Assembly (NCBI GenBank): GCA_934500835.1 | Contig: CAKSTR010000001.1 | Location: 558,001-622,000 of the forward strand | DNA: 64,000 nucleotides | DNA from: an uncultured Paracoccaceae bacterium | Lineage (GTDB): Bacteria; Pseudomonadota; Alphaproteobacteria; Rhodobacterales; Rhodobacteraceae | Reading direction: 5' to 3' | Shown here: positions 7,902 through 16,932 of the stretch, piece after piece | Layout: each line of letters begins with the position of its first letter | Position numbering within the stretch: position 1 is the first letter of the stretch | Translations under genes and position numbers: made by a program | Notes under the pieces: model-generated | Told to the model about the DNA's origin: nothing | Seen by the model: the letters and a program-made list of their open reading frames with translations, nothing else | Database searches by the model: none

Positions 7902-8441
7902 TCAGTTCAGGTCCCACCAGAAGCCATCGGGACCGCCATGGTCGCCGCGCTTGCCGTGCTTGCCGCCCTTGCCGCCTTTGCCGGACTTGCCATGATCAAC
8001 CGCCGCCAGCGCCTCTTCCTTCGAGATCGCGCCGTCGCCATCGGCATCGGCCCGCTCGAACGGAGTCTCGCGCTTGCCCATCTGGGCCATTTCTTCGGCC
8101 GAGAGCTGTCCATCGCCATTGGCATCCAGCTTCTTGATCATCCGGGCCGAGCGTTCGGCCATCCGCTCCTGCATCCGGGCGACCTGCATGGCCGTCAGCT
8201 CATCGGCGGAAAGCGTGCCGTTCTTGTCGGCATCGGCCGCGGCAAAGCGCGCCGCATGCCAGGCCTGGATTTCGGCCTCGGTCACCTTGCCGTCCTTGTC
8301 GGCGTCCAGTTCGTCAAAGCGCTGTTCCATGAAAGGGCCGCCAAGGCCGTCCTTCGGGCCTTTTTCCGCAAAGGCGCCCGTCGTCAGGGCCGCCGCCGCA
8401 ATTCCTGCCGCCGCAAGGGCCATAAGCATTCTGCTCGCCAT
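7902..8441 (-). CDS. secreted protein with four EF-hands
   Basis: 179 residues with an N-terminal signal peptide (RMLMALAAAGIAAAALTTGAFA) and four canonical 12-residue EF-hand loops: DADKDGKVTEAE, DADKNGTLSADE, DANGDGQLSAEE and DADGDGAISKEE. It ends in a Gly/Lys/His-rich tail (SGKGGKGGKHGKRGDHGG). It is predicted to be a periplasmic calcium-binding protein. AGGAG lies nine bases before the ATG at 8441; an ATG at 8447 is only three bases from it. It is upstream of and co-directional with the ECF sigma operon, with a 66-base gap, and could be a member or target of that system (inference). Confidence 0.88.
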   Translation of the reverse strand: MASRMLMALAAAGIAAAALTTGAFAEKGPKDGLGGPFMEQRFDELDADKDGKVTEAEIQAWHAARFAAADADKNGTLSADELTAMQVARMQERMAERSARMIKKLDANGDGQLSAEEMAQMGKRETPFERADADGDGAISKEEALAAVDHGKSGKGGKGGKHGKRGDHGGPDGFWWDLN

Positions 8442-8635
8442 CGTCATCTTCTCCTTCAAGCGTTGAAGCCGGGCAGCCACGCCGCCCCATGCCCTTTCAT
8501 ACGCCGCCCTCCCGGCTTTCCGTCGCTTTCCGTCCCCGCCCCTTGCGACATGCCGACACAGCCGGATCACAGGGCTTTGGTTCGGGGCAGACTCAGGTTA
8601 TGTAGCTGGCGTCCTCAGACCCAAGGCTTGTCCCC

Positions 8636-9064
8636 GTGCTCCAAGATCTCGCTCTTTCCACCCAGGCCGATACCCCTTCCGACGAGGAGCGGCTGCTGAA
8701 GCCGGCCCTTCTGCGCGGCTGGCGGCGGCGCTGCCCCAACTGCGGCGCCGGCCCGTTGATGAGCGGCTATCTCAAGGTTCACGATGCCTGCCCGGTCTGC
8801 CAGCAGGAGCTGCACCATCACCGGGCCGACGACGGCCCGGCCTATCTGACCATCCTGATCGTCGGGCACCTGATGGCCCCGCTGATGCTGGTCATTTTCA
8901 CCAAGCTGCGGCCCGACCCGCTGATCACTGCCTCGATCTTCTCGGTCGGTTGCGTGGCCCTGTCGCTCTGGCTGCTGCCCCGGCTGAAGGGCGCGATTGT
9001 CGGGCTGCAATGGGCCAAGCGGATGCACGGCTTCGCCGGGCCGCGGCCGACACCGGCCGAATGA
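8636..9064 (+). CDS. DUF983 family membrane protein
   Basis: 142 residues. A zinc-ribbon-like pair CPNC (about 33-36) and CPVC lies in the cytoplasmic N-terminal half, followed by HHHRADDGPAYLTI and two membrane helices (about 72-92 and 98-118). This matches DUF983, a family common in alphaproteobacteria with no settled function. It uses a GTG start at 8636; its stop overlaps the Nudix gene start by four bases (ATGA), so the two are translationally coupled. Confidence 0.85.
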   Translation: MLQDLALSTQADTPSDEERLLKPALLRGWRRRCPNCGAGPLMSGYLKVHDACPVCQQELHHHRADDGPAYLTILIVGHLMAPLMLVIFTKLRPDPLITASIFSVGCVALSLWLLPRLKGAIVGLQWAKRMHGFAGPRPTPAE

Positions 9065-9666
9065 CCGGGGTAGAGCCCGCCCAGCCGATCCGCGCCGCGG
9101 CAACCGTGGTGCTGACCCGTGCCTTGCCGCAGGGCGGGCATCAGGTGCTGATGGGTCAGCGCGGTGCCGGGGCGGCCTTCATGCCGTCGAAATACGTCTT
9201 CCCCGGCGGCGGTGTGGATGCCGGCGACGATATGGCGGCGCCCCTGCCGTTGTCGCCCGATTGCACGCGCCGGCTGTCCTTGTCGACCGAACCCGGGCCG
9301 CTGGTCGCCGCGGCCCTGCGCGAGCTGGTCGAGGAAACCGGCCTTGTCCTGCGGGCCGACCGGCCGACCCTGCGCTTCGTCTTCCGCGCCATAACCCCGC
9401 CCGGCCGCAGCCGCCGCTTCGACGCCCGCTTCTTCCTTGCCGATGCGGGGGATGTCTCGGGCGACACCGAGGGCTTCTCGGCCGCCTCCGCCGAACTGTC
9501 GCATCTGCACTGGATCGGGCTGGCCGAGGCGCGGGCGCTGGACCTTCCCTTCATCACCGAGGTCGTGCTGGCCGAGATCACCAATCTCCTGGCCGGCGGC
9601 ACCCAGCCCGGCGTGCCCTTCTTCGACAATTCAGGCGATGTGCCCACCTTCAGGCGGATTGACTAG
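9061..9666 (+). CDS. Nudix hydrolase
   Basis: 201 residues. The Nudix core ALRELVEETGL is present, with catalytic-loop Glu residues in REXXEE, but the first half of the Nudix box is degenerate (Gly where the early Glu is expected). A long insert before it (VFPGGGVDAGDDMAAPLPLS…) matches the NUDT7/NUDT19-like group, whose members cleave CoA or related pyrophosphates. The substrate is not assignable here. The start at 9061 overlaps the DUF983 stop. A further in-frame ATG lies upstream inside DUF983 but would overlap that gene by more than 100 bases. Confidence 0.88.
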   Translation: MTGVEPAQPIRAAATVVLTRALPQGGHQVLMGQRGAGAAFMPSKYVFPGGGVDAGDDMAAPLPLSPDCTRRLSLSTEPGPLVAAALRELVEETGLVLRADRPTLRFVFRAITPPGRSRRFDARFFLADAGDVSGDTEGFSAASAELSHLHWIGLAEARALDLPFITEVVLAEITNLLAGGTQPGVPFFDNSGDVPTFRRID

Positions 9667-9711
9667 GCGGCCCCTTCCGGCCACCCGAGCCTTACGCTTT
9701 TCCGTTGCATA

Positions 9712-10638
9712 TCAGTCTCGTGCAGCCTGATCCTCTACCTTCCGGACCGGCCAGACCGGATGCGGCACGGGGTCCTTGGCCTTCAGGAAATAGGCCCGGA
9801 ACACCTCAAGGTATGAGCGGTAGAGATAGCCGTCGTTGCGCCGCAGATAGTGATCGCGATTGCTCCGGTAGACGCCCGGCAGATCGTACCAGGGCACCTG
9901 CGGGTGCATATGATGAACAACGTGCAAGTTATTGTTCAGGAACAGCAAAGCCAAAGGGCCGCGATCCTCGACGATGACCGTCCGCGCGCGCGCGGCCTCA
10001 TGCGCGCGGTGCTCCAGATAGGTGCGGATCTTGAGGATGGCACCCCCCAGCCAGGCCGCCAGCAGATAGCCTCCCAGGGACATTTGCCCGGGTCCGATCC
10101 ACCACCAGCACAGCAGCAGCGCCAGGCCTGCCACATGCAGCGCGTAGGCCAGCGCGATCCTGCCGTCCCGCGGCAAGGCCCGCAAGTCGCCAGCAAGGAA
10201 GACCACGGCCCCGATGATCGGGCCCAGCACCATACGCCCCAGAAGGGTGTTGTTGGCCCGCAACAGCGCACGCCACAGCGGCCCCATCCGGGCCCAGACC
10301 TCGGGGTCCTGATAGTTGGACTCCGGGTCGTCATAGGGATCGGTCAGCACCGGGTCGTGATGATGCGCCAGATGGGTGTCGTGAAACCGGATATAGGGGT
10401 AGACCAAGCCCAGCGGCACAAACACCAACGCATGGTTCAGGTGCCGGTTGCGGAACGGGTGGCCATGCAGCACCTCGTGCTGCAGGGACGAATGTTGAGC
10501 GATCGCCAGCCCGGTCAGGATGACAGCCGCCACCCCGGACCACTGCCAGATCACCGTCGTCGCCAGCCCCCAGACCCCATAGGTCAGCAGCAGCATAAGC
10601 AGGGTCGGCCATTCGCAGGTGCAGTCGGAGTGTCGCAA
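9712..10638 (-). CDS. membrane fatty acid desaturase
   Basis: 308 residues. Three histidine boxes for the di-iron site are clear: HSSLQHE (about 48-54), HDTHLAHHHD (about 86-95) and HVVHHMHP (about 239-246). Hydrophobic segments pair up between them. It probably introduces a double bond into acyl chains or hydroxylates a related lipid; the exact substrate cannot be read from sequence. The frame starts at a TTG (10638), with AGGTCAAAATC before it; the next ATG is 14 codons in. It is divergent from the XRE regulator, across about 108 bases, which may control it. Confidence 0.88.
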   Translation of the reverse strand: MRHSDCTCEWPTLLMLLLTYGVWGLATTVIWQWSGVAAVILTGLAIAQHSSLQHEVLHGHPFRNRHLNHALVFVPLGLVYPYIRFHDTHLAHHHDPVLTDPYDDPESNYQDPEVWARMGPLWRALLRANNTLLGRMVLGPIIGAVVFLAGDLRALPRDGRIALAYALHVAGLALLLCWWWIGPGQMSLGGYLLAAWLGGAILKIRTYLEHRAHEAARARTVIVEDRGPLALLFLNNNLHVVHHMHPQVPWYDLPGVYRSNRDHYLRRNDGYLYRSYLEVFRAYFLKAKDPVPHPVWPVRKVEDQAARD

Positions 10639-10746
10639 GATTTTGACCTAAAAGCATATTTCCCGAACAGCGTAACACTTGCGTCCCCGCCCGGGAACGC
10701 CGAGTATGCGCAGCACAAAGTCACCATCGTTTCGGATAGTCACCAC

Positions 10747-11601
10747 ATGCCGGAAATCATGGACAAGCGCGACCGTGCCGCCCTGTTCCGCCTGCGGCTG
10801 TCCGAGGCGATGCAGCGCCGGGGCATGACCCAGGCGGCACTGGCGCGTGCCTGCGGCGTCGACCGCTCCACCCTCTCGGCCTTGCTGGCGCCTTCGGTCC
10901 GCATGCCGAACGCCCAGCTGGCTGCCGATTGCGCGGCAGCACTTGGTGTCTCCAGCGACTGGCTTCTTGGCCTTTCGCCGCGCCCCGAGCCGGTCGCCGA
11001 CCTCCTTGCCACCTCGCTGACCATCACCGAAGCCCCCCGTGCCCTGATCGACGAGACCATCTTCGCCTGGCACCGCGAGGCGGCAGGCTACAAGATTCGG
11101 CACGTCCCGGCGACCTTGCCCGACATGTTGAAGACCCGTGCGGTGGTGGAATGGGAATATGCCCCGCAACTGGGCCGCAGCGCCGGGCAGGCCATCGGCG
11201 CTTTCGAGGACCGTCTGGCCTGGATGCGCGGCGCCCGTTCGGATTACGAAATCGCCCTGCCCCTGCATGAGCTGGAGAGCTTCGCCAGCGCAACCGGCTA
11301 TTATCGGGGTCTGCCGGCCGCGATCCGTGCCGAACAGATCGACCGGCTGGCCGACCTTTGCGACACGCTCTATCCCTCGCTGCGGCTTTGCCTTTTCGAT
11401 GCGCGCCGGGTGTTCTCGGCCCCTGTCACCATCTTCGGTCCACTGTTGGCGGTGATCTACCTTGGCCGCAGCTACATCGCCTTTCGGGATGCCGCGCGGG
11501 TGCAGTCGATGACCGAACATTTCGACTGGCTGGTGCGCGAGGCCGACATCGGCGCCCGCGATGCCGCCGGCCATCTGCGCGCTCTGAAGCTGAAGCTGTG
11601 A
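10747..11601 (+). CDS. XRE-family transcriptional regulator
   Basis: 284 residues. An N-terminal Cro/C1-type helix-turn-helix covers about 10-70 (LSEAMQRRGMTQAALARACGVDRSTLSALLAP), followed by AALGVSSDWLLGLS, which is typical of XRE proteins. The remaining about 200 residues form a globular domain (EYAPQLGRSAGQAIGAFEDRLAWM … LLAVIYLGRSYIAFRDA), possibly a ligand-binding effector domain, that I do not recognise. ATGs at 10747 and 10759 are both possible starts. The frame is open far upstream, but that part runs antisense to the desaturase and is not coding. Its divergent position suggests that it regulates the desaturase (inference). Confidence 0.85.
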   Translation: MPEIMDKRDRAALFRLRLSEAMQRRGMTQAALARACGVDRSTLSALLAPSVRMPNAQLAADCAAALGVSSDWLLGLSPRPEPVADLLATSLTITEAPRALIDETIFAWHREAAGYKIRHVPATLPDMLKTRAVVEWEYAPQLGRSAGQAIGAFEDRLAWMRGARSDYEIALPLHELESFASATGYYRGLPAAIRAEQIDRLADLCDTLYPSLRLCLFDARRVFSAPVTIFGPLLAVIYLGRSYIAFRDAARVQSMTEHFDWLVREADIGARDAAGHLRALKLKL

Positions 11602-11619
11602 CTGCAGCCCGGGGCCTGC

Positions 11620-11632
11620 TTTTCGTCGAAAA
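11620..11632. repeat. TTTTCG-T-CGAAAA palindrome
   Basis: A 6-1-6 inverted repeat in the 37-base gap between the convergent XRE regulator and lipoprotein genes. It is one of three similar AT-cored palindromes in the window (see also 16720 and 20480). It could act as a bidirectional terminator or a protein site. Confidence 0.5.
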
Positions 11633-11638
11633 TCGCGC

Positions 11639-12139
11639 CTAGAACCCTTTCAGCCGCGCCTTGGAATAGCCGTTGAAATCAAACACCTCGGCGGCCGCCA
11701 CAAAGCGGTCCTGGCCGATCCGGCCCCGGTCCAGCACGAAGCCGAAGGTGCCGTCCGGCGTGCCGATTGCCAGCGTGCGATAGCCGCTGTCGACCCAGAT
11801 CACCCACCAATCCGCCATTCCCGGCACCGCCATCCGCCCCGGCCCGACCATCTTCAGCGGCCCCGCAGCCCGCAACTCGCGCCCGTTCACGCAAAGCCGG
11901 GCCATGATCTCAAGACCTGCAGCGCCACGGCTGACCTGCATGCCGCCCGGCTTGCACCCCGGCGTGTCGCCTGCGGTGAACGTCGCAACCTGCTGCCAGT
12001 CTCCCTCGATCCGCGCCGCATCGAACGCGGCCGAGGACCAGATCGGCGCCCCTGCCTTGCGGAAGGCGGCGGTCTTGTCGGGCGCAGTATTGCCACAGGC
12101 GGCAAGCGCCAGACACAGCACAAGGATCAGTCGAGACAC
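11639..12139 (-). CDS. lipocalin-like lipoprotein
   Basis: 166 residues. It has a lipoprotein signal with lipobox LAAC (Cys15), then a β-rich domain with IEGDWQQVATF near 45-55 and WWVIWVDSGYRTLAIGTPDGTFGFVLDR near 110-137. This GxW…YxxxxIG pattern resembles bacterial lipocalins (Blc type), which carry lipids at the membrane. It is probably anchored in the outer or inner membrane, facing the periplasm. The start overlaps the end of the preceding lipoprotein gene by 13 bases, so the two form an operon. Confidence 0.78.
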   Translation of the reverse strand: MSRLILVLCLALAACGNTAPDKTAAFRKAGAPIWSSAAFDAARIEGDWQQVATFTAGDTPGCKPGGMQVSRGAAGLEIMARLCVNGRELRAAGPLKMVGPGRMAVPGMADWWVIWVDSGYRTLAIGTPDGTFGFVLDRGRIGQDRFVAAAEVFDFNGYSKARLKGF

Positions 12140-12723
12140 AGCGTCATCCTTACCCCGTTGTCCTGCAGGATCTCATTGCAGCCAAAAAGAGGCTGATATG
12201 GCGCGCAGGTCCTTGATCTTGCAAGACACTCGCCTTGGCACTGCGTGCCGTTGCTGCATTTCCTGCCGGCGTCCTTCGTCCGTTTGACACAAGTATGCAC
12301 CGAGGACTTGCCAGCCTTCACCCACATGTCGCCCCGTTTCTCGCAGGTCAGACGGGCCGCGCTTTTCTGCTCTTCGGGCGCCGGAGCGGCCGCCTCGGGA
12401 ACGGGTATCTCTTCCTGCGCCGCAGCTTCGGCGGGTCTTTGCGGCTGCGGCTTTGGTTCGGGACGCGGCCCGGTGTCGGGCTGTGCCGCCGTTGGCGCTG
12501 TCGCGGCATCGGGCGCGGGTTTTGCCGGGCCGGGCAACGCTTCGCCGGGTTTGACCTGCCCCGGCTTCGCCGCCGAAGGGGCATCCAGCGCCGTCACCTC
12601 GATCTTGCCGCCGGTGACGGGGTTCGGCGCCCCCGCCTTGCCCGCGGTGCCACCGCCCGCAACGCAGCCCGCCAGCATCAGGGCGCCAGCCAGCGCCACC
12701 ATGTTCCGCAAGATTGACCGCAT
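12127..12723 (-). CDS. Pro/Ala-rich lipoprotein with C-terminal Cys module
   Basis: 198 residues. Lipobox LAGC (Cys20) follows a hydrophobic signal. A long Pro/Ala/Glu-rich linker (about 35-125) leads to a compact C-terminal domain with seven or eight Cys (LTCEKRGDMWVKAG … HTCVKRTKDAGRKCSNGTQC …), which probably forms disulfides. No family name is certain. The linker suggests a reach across the periplasm from a membrane anchor. The start at 12723 is preferred because it places the basic n-region directly before the hydrophobic core; ATGs at 12735 and 12747 are alternatives. Confidence 0.75.
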   Translation of the reverse strand: MRSILRNMVALAGALMLAGCVAGGGTAGKAGAPNPVTGGKIEVTALDAPSAAKPGQVKPGEALPGPAKPAPDAATAPTAAQPDTGPRPEPKPQPQRPAEAAAQEEIPVPEAAAPAPEEQKSAARLTCEKRGDMWVKAGKSSVHTCVKRTKDAGRKCSNGTQCQGECLARSRTCAPYQPLFGCNEILQDNGVRMTLCLD

Positions 12724-12784
12724 GGCCAGAACCATCCCCCACCGCAAAAGCAGTTGTGGACCGAACCAACCCTTGCCGCAAGCC

Positions 12785-13825
12785 CTAGTAGGGCATCGGG
12801 TGGTCGCGGTAGGTCTCGGCGATCTCGTCCTGCACGGCTTGCGTCAGCACCAGATCCGCAGCTCCGATGTTCGTCTCAAGCTGGGCAAGGCTGGTCGCAC
12901 CGATGATCGGGATCGTGGTGAAGGGCCGCGAACGACAGAAGGCAATCGCCATCTGGCATGGGTCAAGCCCGTGTCGCGCCGCGATGCCAAGATAGGCCGC
13001 GACCGCAGGAAAGACCTGCGGCGTGATCCGGCCGCCAAGATCGGGCGTATGGCTGCGGCGGGTGCGTTCGGGTGTGACGTCGCCGGCGTATTTGCCTGAC
13101 AGCAGACCCGTGGCCAGCGGCGAGAAGGCCAGAATCGGCATGTTCTCGATCATCGAGAATTCGGCCCAGTCGGTGTCGAACTGCCGGCACAGCAGGCTGT
13201 ATTCATTCTGGACCGCGGCCATGCGCGGCAAGGCCAGCGTCTCGGCCAGATGCAGCCAGCGCGCCGCACCCCAGACGCTTTCGTTGGACAGGCCGATGGC
13301 ACGGATCTTGCCTTCCTCGACCAGCGCCTTTGCCGTGGTCAGCACATCCTCCATATGCGCCGTCTCCGCCGCGCGGTCGAGACCGTGGGGCGCGTAGGAC
13401 CAGTGCTGGCGGAAGTGATAGCTGCCGCGGTTGGGCCAGTGCAGCTGGTAGAGATCGACGTAATCCGTGCGCATCCGCCGCAGCGAGGCCTCGAGTGCCG
13501 CACGCATCGCCCGCCCGGTGATCGGCTCGCCAGGGCGGATGGTCTGGCCCTTGCCGGCGATCTTGGTGGCAAGCACCAGCCGTGACCGGCCCCCACGCTC
13601 GGCCAGCCACGAGCCGATGATCTCTTCGGTCCGGCCCACGGTCTCCGCCCGCACCGGATTGGTCGGATACATCTCGGCGGTGTCCCAGAAGGTCACCCCG
13701 CGCTCCAGCGCCAGGTCGGCCTGGGCGTGGCCCTCGGCCTCGGTATTGTGGCTGCCCCAGGTCATGGTTCCAAGGCACAGCTCGGACACGGTCAGGCCCG
13801 AGGCCCCCAGCGGAATCATCTTCAT
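12785..13825 (-). CDS. aldo/keto reductase
   Basis: 346 residues, (β/α)8-barrel NADP(H)-dependent oxidoreductase. The catalytic tetrad is visible: Asp and Tyr in WDTAEMYPTNP, Lys in VLATKIAGKG, and His in LYQLHWPNRGSY. It ends with the cofactor-binding IPIIGATSLAQLETNIGA. Closest in layout to the Tas/YajO-like AKRs of bacteria. The physiological substrate is unknown. The start at 13825 (ATG AAG ATG) has AAAGGGA upstream; the frame runs on to 14314 but that part is antisense to the SDR gene. It is divergent from the SDR, sharing a 145-base promoter region. Confidence 0.92.
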   Translation of the reverse strand: MKMIPLGASGLTVSELCLGTMTWGSHNTEAEGHAQADLALERGVTFWDTAEMYPTNPVRAETVGRTEEIIGSWLAERGGRSRLVLATKIAGKGQTIRPGEPITGRAMRAALEASLRRMRTDYVDLYQLHWPNRGSYHFRQHWSYAPHGLDRAAETAHMEDVLTTAKALVEEGKIRAIGLSNESVWGAARWLHLAETLALPRMAAVQNEYSLLCRQFDTDWAEFSMIENMPILAFSPLATGLLSGKYAGDVTPERTRRSHTPDLGGRITPQVFPAVAAYLGIAARHGLDPCQMAIAFCRSRPFTTIPIIGATSLAQLETNIGAADLVLTQAVQDEIAETYRDHPMPY

Positions 13826-13970
13826 GGTGAAATCCCTTTCGCGGCCCAACCTATACGCGCCCGGGCGGGGCGCAAGCCGGCCCGCCCCGGCGCCGGGGTT
13901 GAGCCATGTCAATCCGGGCGGCCGGCCGGGATGGTAGGCTGCCCAGGCACAAGCGAAAGGAGAAAGTCGG

Positions 13971-14720
13971 ATGCAGATCAGGTTCGACGGCAAGACGGCG
14001 CTGGTGACCGGCGCGGGCTCGGGCATCGGCGAGGCGATCGCGCTGGATCTTGCGGCGGCCGGGGCAATCCTGGTGGTCGCCGATCTGAAGCAGGAGGTGG
14101 CGCAGAAGGTCGCGGACCGGATCGTGGCCGCCGGCGGAAAGGCTGTGGCCGTTTCCGGTGATGTCGCCGATCCGGCAGTGGTCGAGGCGCAGGTCGCCAC
14201 GGCGATGGCGCATGGCGGGCTGCATCTTCTGGTGAACAATGCCGGCATCGGCGGGCCGTCGGCACCCACCGGGGAATACCCGGTCGAGGGCTGGCGGCAG
14301 GTGATCGACGTCAACCTGAACGCGGTTTTCTACGGTCTGCGCTTCGGCATCCCGGCGATGCTGAAGTCGGGCGGCGGTGCCATCGTGAACATGGCCTCGA
14401 TCCTCGGCTCGGTCGGCTTTGCCGGGTCGCCGGCCTATGTGGCGGCAAAGCATGCGGTGGTCGGGCTGACCAAAAGCGCGGCGCAGGACTATGCCACACA
14501 AGGAATCCGGGTGAATTCGGTCGGACCCGCCTTCATCGACACCCCGCTGCTGTCGGGCTTCGATCAGGCGACCCGCGACTGGCTGATCGCCAAGCACCCC
14601 GCCGGGCGGATGGGCACCGCGGCCGAAGTCTCGGCGCTGACCCTGTTCCTTCTCTCCGATCAGGCCAGCTTCATCACCGGCAGCTACCATCTGGTCGACG
14701 GCGGCTATACCGCGCTTTGA
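13971..14720 (+). CDS. short-chain dehydrogenase/reductase (SDR)
   Basis: 249 residues, classical SDR. The cofactor site TGAGSGIGE is near 14-22, NNAG near 90-93, the catalytic Ser is in the MASILGS segment and the YxxxK reads YVAAK. The C-terminal DGGYTAL ending is usual for the family. It reduces or oxidises a carbonyl or alcohol with NAD(P)(H); the substrate is unknown. The ATG at 13971 follows AAAGGAGAAAGTCGG. It is divergent from the aldo/keto reductase. Confidence 0.93.
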   Translation: MQIRFDGKTALVTGAGSGIGEAIALDLAAAGAILVVADLKQEVAQKVADRIVAAGGKAVAVSGDVADPAVVEAQVATAMAHGGLHLLVNNAGIGGPSAPTGEYPVEGWRQVIDVNLNAVFYGLRFGIPAMLKSGGGAIVNMASILGSVGFAGSPAYVAAKHAVVGLTKSAAQDYATQGIRVNSVGPAFIDTPLLSGFDQATRDWLIAKHPAGRMGTAAEVSALTLFLLSDQASFITGSYHLVDGGYTAL

Positions 14721-14726
14721 CGAAGG

Positions 14727-14822
14727 CAAGGGGGCGCTGCCCCCTCGCCCGTTCCGGGCTCACCCCCGGGATATTTGGGTTCTGAAAGAGGGCTGCTTCT
14801 TTCAGAAGGAAAATATCCCCGC
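14727..14822 (-). repeat. ATATTT hairpin element (copy 1)
   Basis: Just after the SDR stop. It contains a GGGGGCGCTGCCCCC hairpin (14730-14744), then GGGATATTT (14768-14776) paired with AAATATCCC (14811-14819), and an inner pair TTCTGAAAG / CTTTCAGAA (14780-14788, 14799-14807). The same architecture recurs five more times in the window; relative to the copies at 34698 and 63148 this one is inverted. Confidence 0.75.
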
Positions 14823-14980
14823 GCGGCGCGCAGCACCGAGCCGGTTGGCGCGGAACGCGCCAGAGGCGAGACAAAAGGCTTGCGGCGCCAGCCGCTCAAT
14901 ATGGCAGCGGCGATGCAACCCTCTGGCCCTTCGCCCCGTGGCGCGGTAAACCCCGCGCGACCGGGACGAAAGGCGCATCC

Positions 14981-16699
14981 ATGGCACGGATCCTCATCAC
15001 CTCCGCCATCCCCTATATCAACGGGATCAAGCATCTGGGCAATCTTGTCGGCAGCCAGCTGCCGGCGGATCTGTTCGCCCGCTACATGCGGGCGCGCGGC
15101 CATGAGGTCATGTTCATCTGCGCCACCGACGAACATGGCACCCCGGCCGAACTGGCGGCCGCCAAGGCCGGCAAGCCGGTCGCCGACTATTGCGCCGAGA
15201 TGTATGAGGTGCAGAAATCTCTGGCCGAGGGGTTCCGGCTGTCCTTCGACCATTTCGGCCGATCGTCCAGCCAGCGAAACCACCGGCTGACCCAGCATTT
15301 CGCCGGGCAACTGGACAAGGCCGGCCTCATCCGCGAGGCCGAGACCGAACAGATGTATTCCGTCGCCGACGGCCGCTTCCTGCCCGACCGCTATATCGAG
15401 GGCACCTGCCCGAATTGCGGCTTCGATTCCGCGCGCGGCGACCAGTGCGACAACTGCACCAAGCAGTTGGACCCGACCGACCTGATCAACCCGCATTCGG
15501 TGATCTCGGGCTCGTTCGACCTGGAGCTGCGCAAGACCAAGCACCTGTTCCTGCGGCAATCTCTGATGCGCGATCAGCTGCGCGACTGGATCAACTCCAA
15601 GTCCGACTGGCCGATCCTGACCACCTCCATCGCGCTGAAATGGCTGGACGACGGCGAGGGGTTGCAGGACCGCGGCATCACCCGCGATCTGGACTGGGGC
15701 ATCCCGGTGAAGAAGGGCGACCAGCCCTGGCCGGGGATGGAGGGCAAGGTCTTCTACGTCTGGTTCGACGCGCCCATCGAATACATCGCCTGCACCGCCG
15801 AATGGGCCGATGCCAATGGCAGGCAGGACGCCGACTGGGAACGCTGGTGGCGCACCGACAAGGGCGCGGACGACGTGACCTATTACCAGTTCATGGGCAA
15901 GGACAACGTGCCCTTCCACACCCTGTCCTTCCCGGTCACCATCCTTGGGTCGGGCGAGCCGTGGAAGCTGGTCGATTACCTCAAGTCGTTCAATTATCTG
16001 AACTATGACGGTGGCCAGTTCTCGACCTCGCGCGGGCGCGGGGTGTTCATGGATCAGGCGCTGTCGATCCTGCCGGCGGATTACTGGCGCTGGTGGCTTC
16101 TGTCCCATGCGCCGGAATCCAGCGATTCCGAATTCACCTGGGAGAATTTCCAGATCTCGGTGAACAAGGATCTGGCCGATGTCCTGGGCAACCTTGTCAG
16201 CCGGGTCACCAAGTTCTGCGTCTCGAAGTTCGGCGCAGAAGTGCCGGCGGGCGGCAGCTACGGCGCGCAGGAAGAGCGGCTCATCGAGGAGCTCAGGACC
16301 CGCATCAGGGACTATGCGGCCTGCATGGAGACGATGGAGATCCGCAAGGCCGCGGCCGAGTTGCGCGGGATCTGGGTGATCGGCAACGAATATCTGCAAT
16401 CCGCAGCACCCTGGACCGTGGTCAAGACCGACCCCGAGCAGGCACAGGCGCAGATCCGGCTGGCGCTGAACCTGATCCGCCTCTATGCCGTGCTGTCGCG
16501 CCCCTTCATCCCGGATGCCGCCGCAACGATGATGCAGGCCATCCGCTCCGAAGACTGGAGCTGGCCCGAGGACATCGCCGCGGCCATGGGCGCCCTGCCT
16601 CCGGGCCATGGCTTCTCGGTGCCCGAGAACCTTTTCCGCAAGATCACCGACGAAGAGCGCGCCGACTGGCAGGTGCGTTTCGCGGGCAAACGGGACTGA
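14981..16699 (+). CDS. metG: methionine--tRNA ligase
   Basis: 572 residues; charges tRNA-Met with methionine. The class I catalytic domain has the HIGH-like motif in [10 protein letters not shown] (about 12-21), a zinc knuckle with four Cys (CPNC…CDNC at about 142-158), and the signature region FSTSRG (about 347-352) in place of the classic KMSKS. An anticodon-binding helical domain follows (about 400-555); there is no C-terminal tRNA-binding extension. The ATG at 14981 begins [12 protein letters not shown], a family-typical start. The signature variant lacks both usual lysines, a known pattern in some MetRS subtypes (from memory, not checked). Confidence 0.96.
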   Translation: MARILITSAIPYINGIKHLGNLVGSQLPADLFARYMRARGHEVMFICATDEHGTPAELAAAKAGKPVADYCAEMYEVQKSLAEGFRLSFDHFGRSSSQRNHRLTQHFAGQLDKAGLIREAETEQMYSVADGRFLPDRYIEGTCPNCGFDSARGDQCDNCTKQLDPTDLINPHSVISGSFDLELRKTKHLFLRQSLMRDQLRDWINSKSDWPILTTSIALKWLDDGEGLQDRGITRDLDWGIPVKKGDQPWPGMEGKVFYVWFDAPIEYIACTAEWADANGRQDADWERWWRTDKGADDVTYYQFMGKDNVPFHTLSFPVTILGSGEPWKLVDYLKSFNYLNYDGGQFSTSRGRGVFMDQALSILPADYWRWWLLSHAPESSDSEFTWENFQISVNKDLADVLGNLVSRVTKFCVSKFGAEVPAGGSYGAQEERLIEELRTRIRDYAACMETMEIRKAAAELRGIWVIGNEYLQSAAPWTVVKTDPEQAQAQIRLALNLIRLYAVLSRPFIPDAAATMMQAIRSEDWSWPEDIAAAMGALPPGHGFSVPENLFRKITDEERADWQVRFAGKRD

Positions 16700-16719
16700 C
16701 GGCAGGCCAGGGGGGAACC

Positions 16720-16740
16720 CGATTTCCCGTCGAAAAATCG
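16720..16740. repeat. imperfect palindrome CGATTT…AAATCG
   Basis: A 21-base imperfect inverted repeat (arms match in 8 of 10 positions) 20 bases after the metG stop, with core CGTCG. It is related by eye to the palindromes at 11620 and 20480. It may be a terminator or a protein site. Confidence 0.5.
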
Positions 16741-16932
16741 TGCCCCGGCCGCCCTTTCACCCAAGGGTTGCAATGCGCCTCAGTCAGTCGGGTTTTCCCA
16801 ACCCGGCGCCAAGATGACAGCCAAATTCATTTGCCCCGTTTGACCGGCTGTAGCACTGTGACCCTGCCCCTGAACCACAGTTCATTGAAACGGGTAACGG
16901 GTCGTGCAGTAACACTTTCTCGGGAGAATGAA

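Noticed and set aside
9850..10746. 299-residue upstream extension of the XRE regulator frame
   Set aside because: It lies antisense to the desaturase, which has all three His boxes; the regulator starts normally at 10747 or 10759.
14705..16609. 634-residue minus-strand frame opposite metG
   Set aside because: Antisense shadow of methionyl-tRNA synthetase; no domain.
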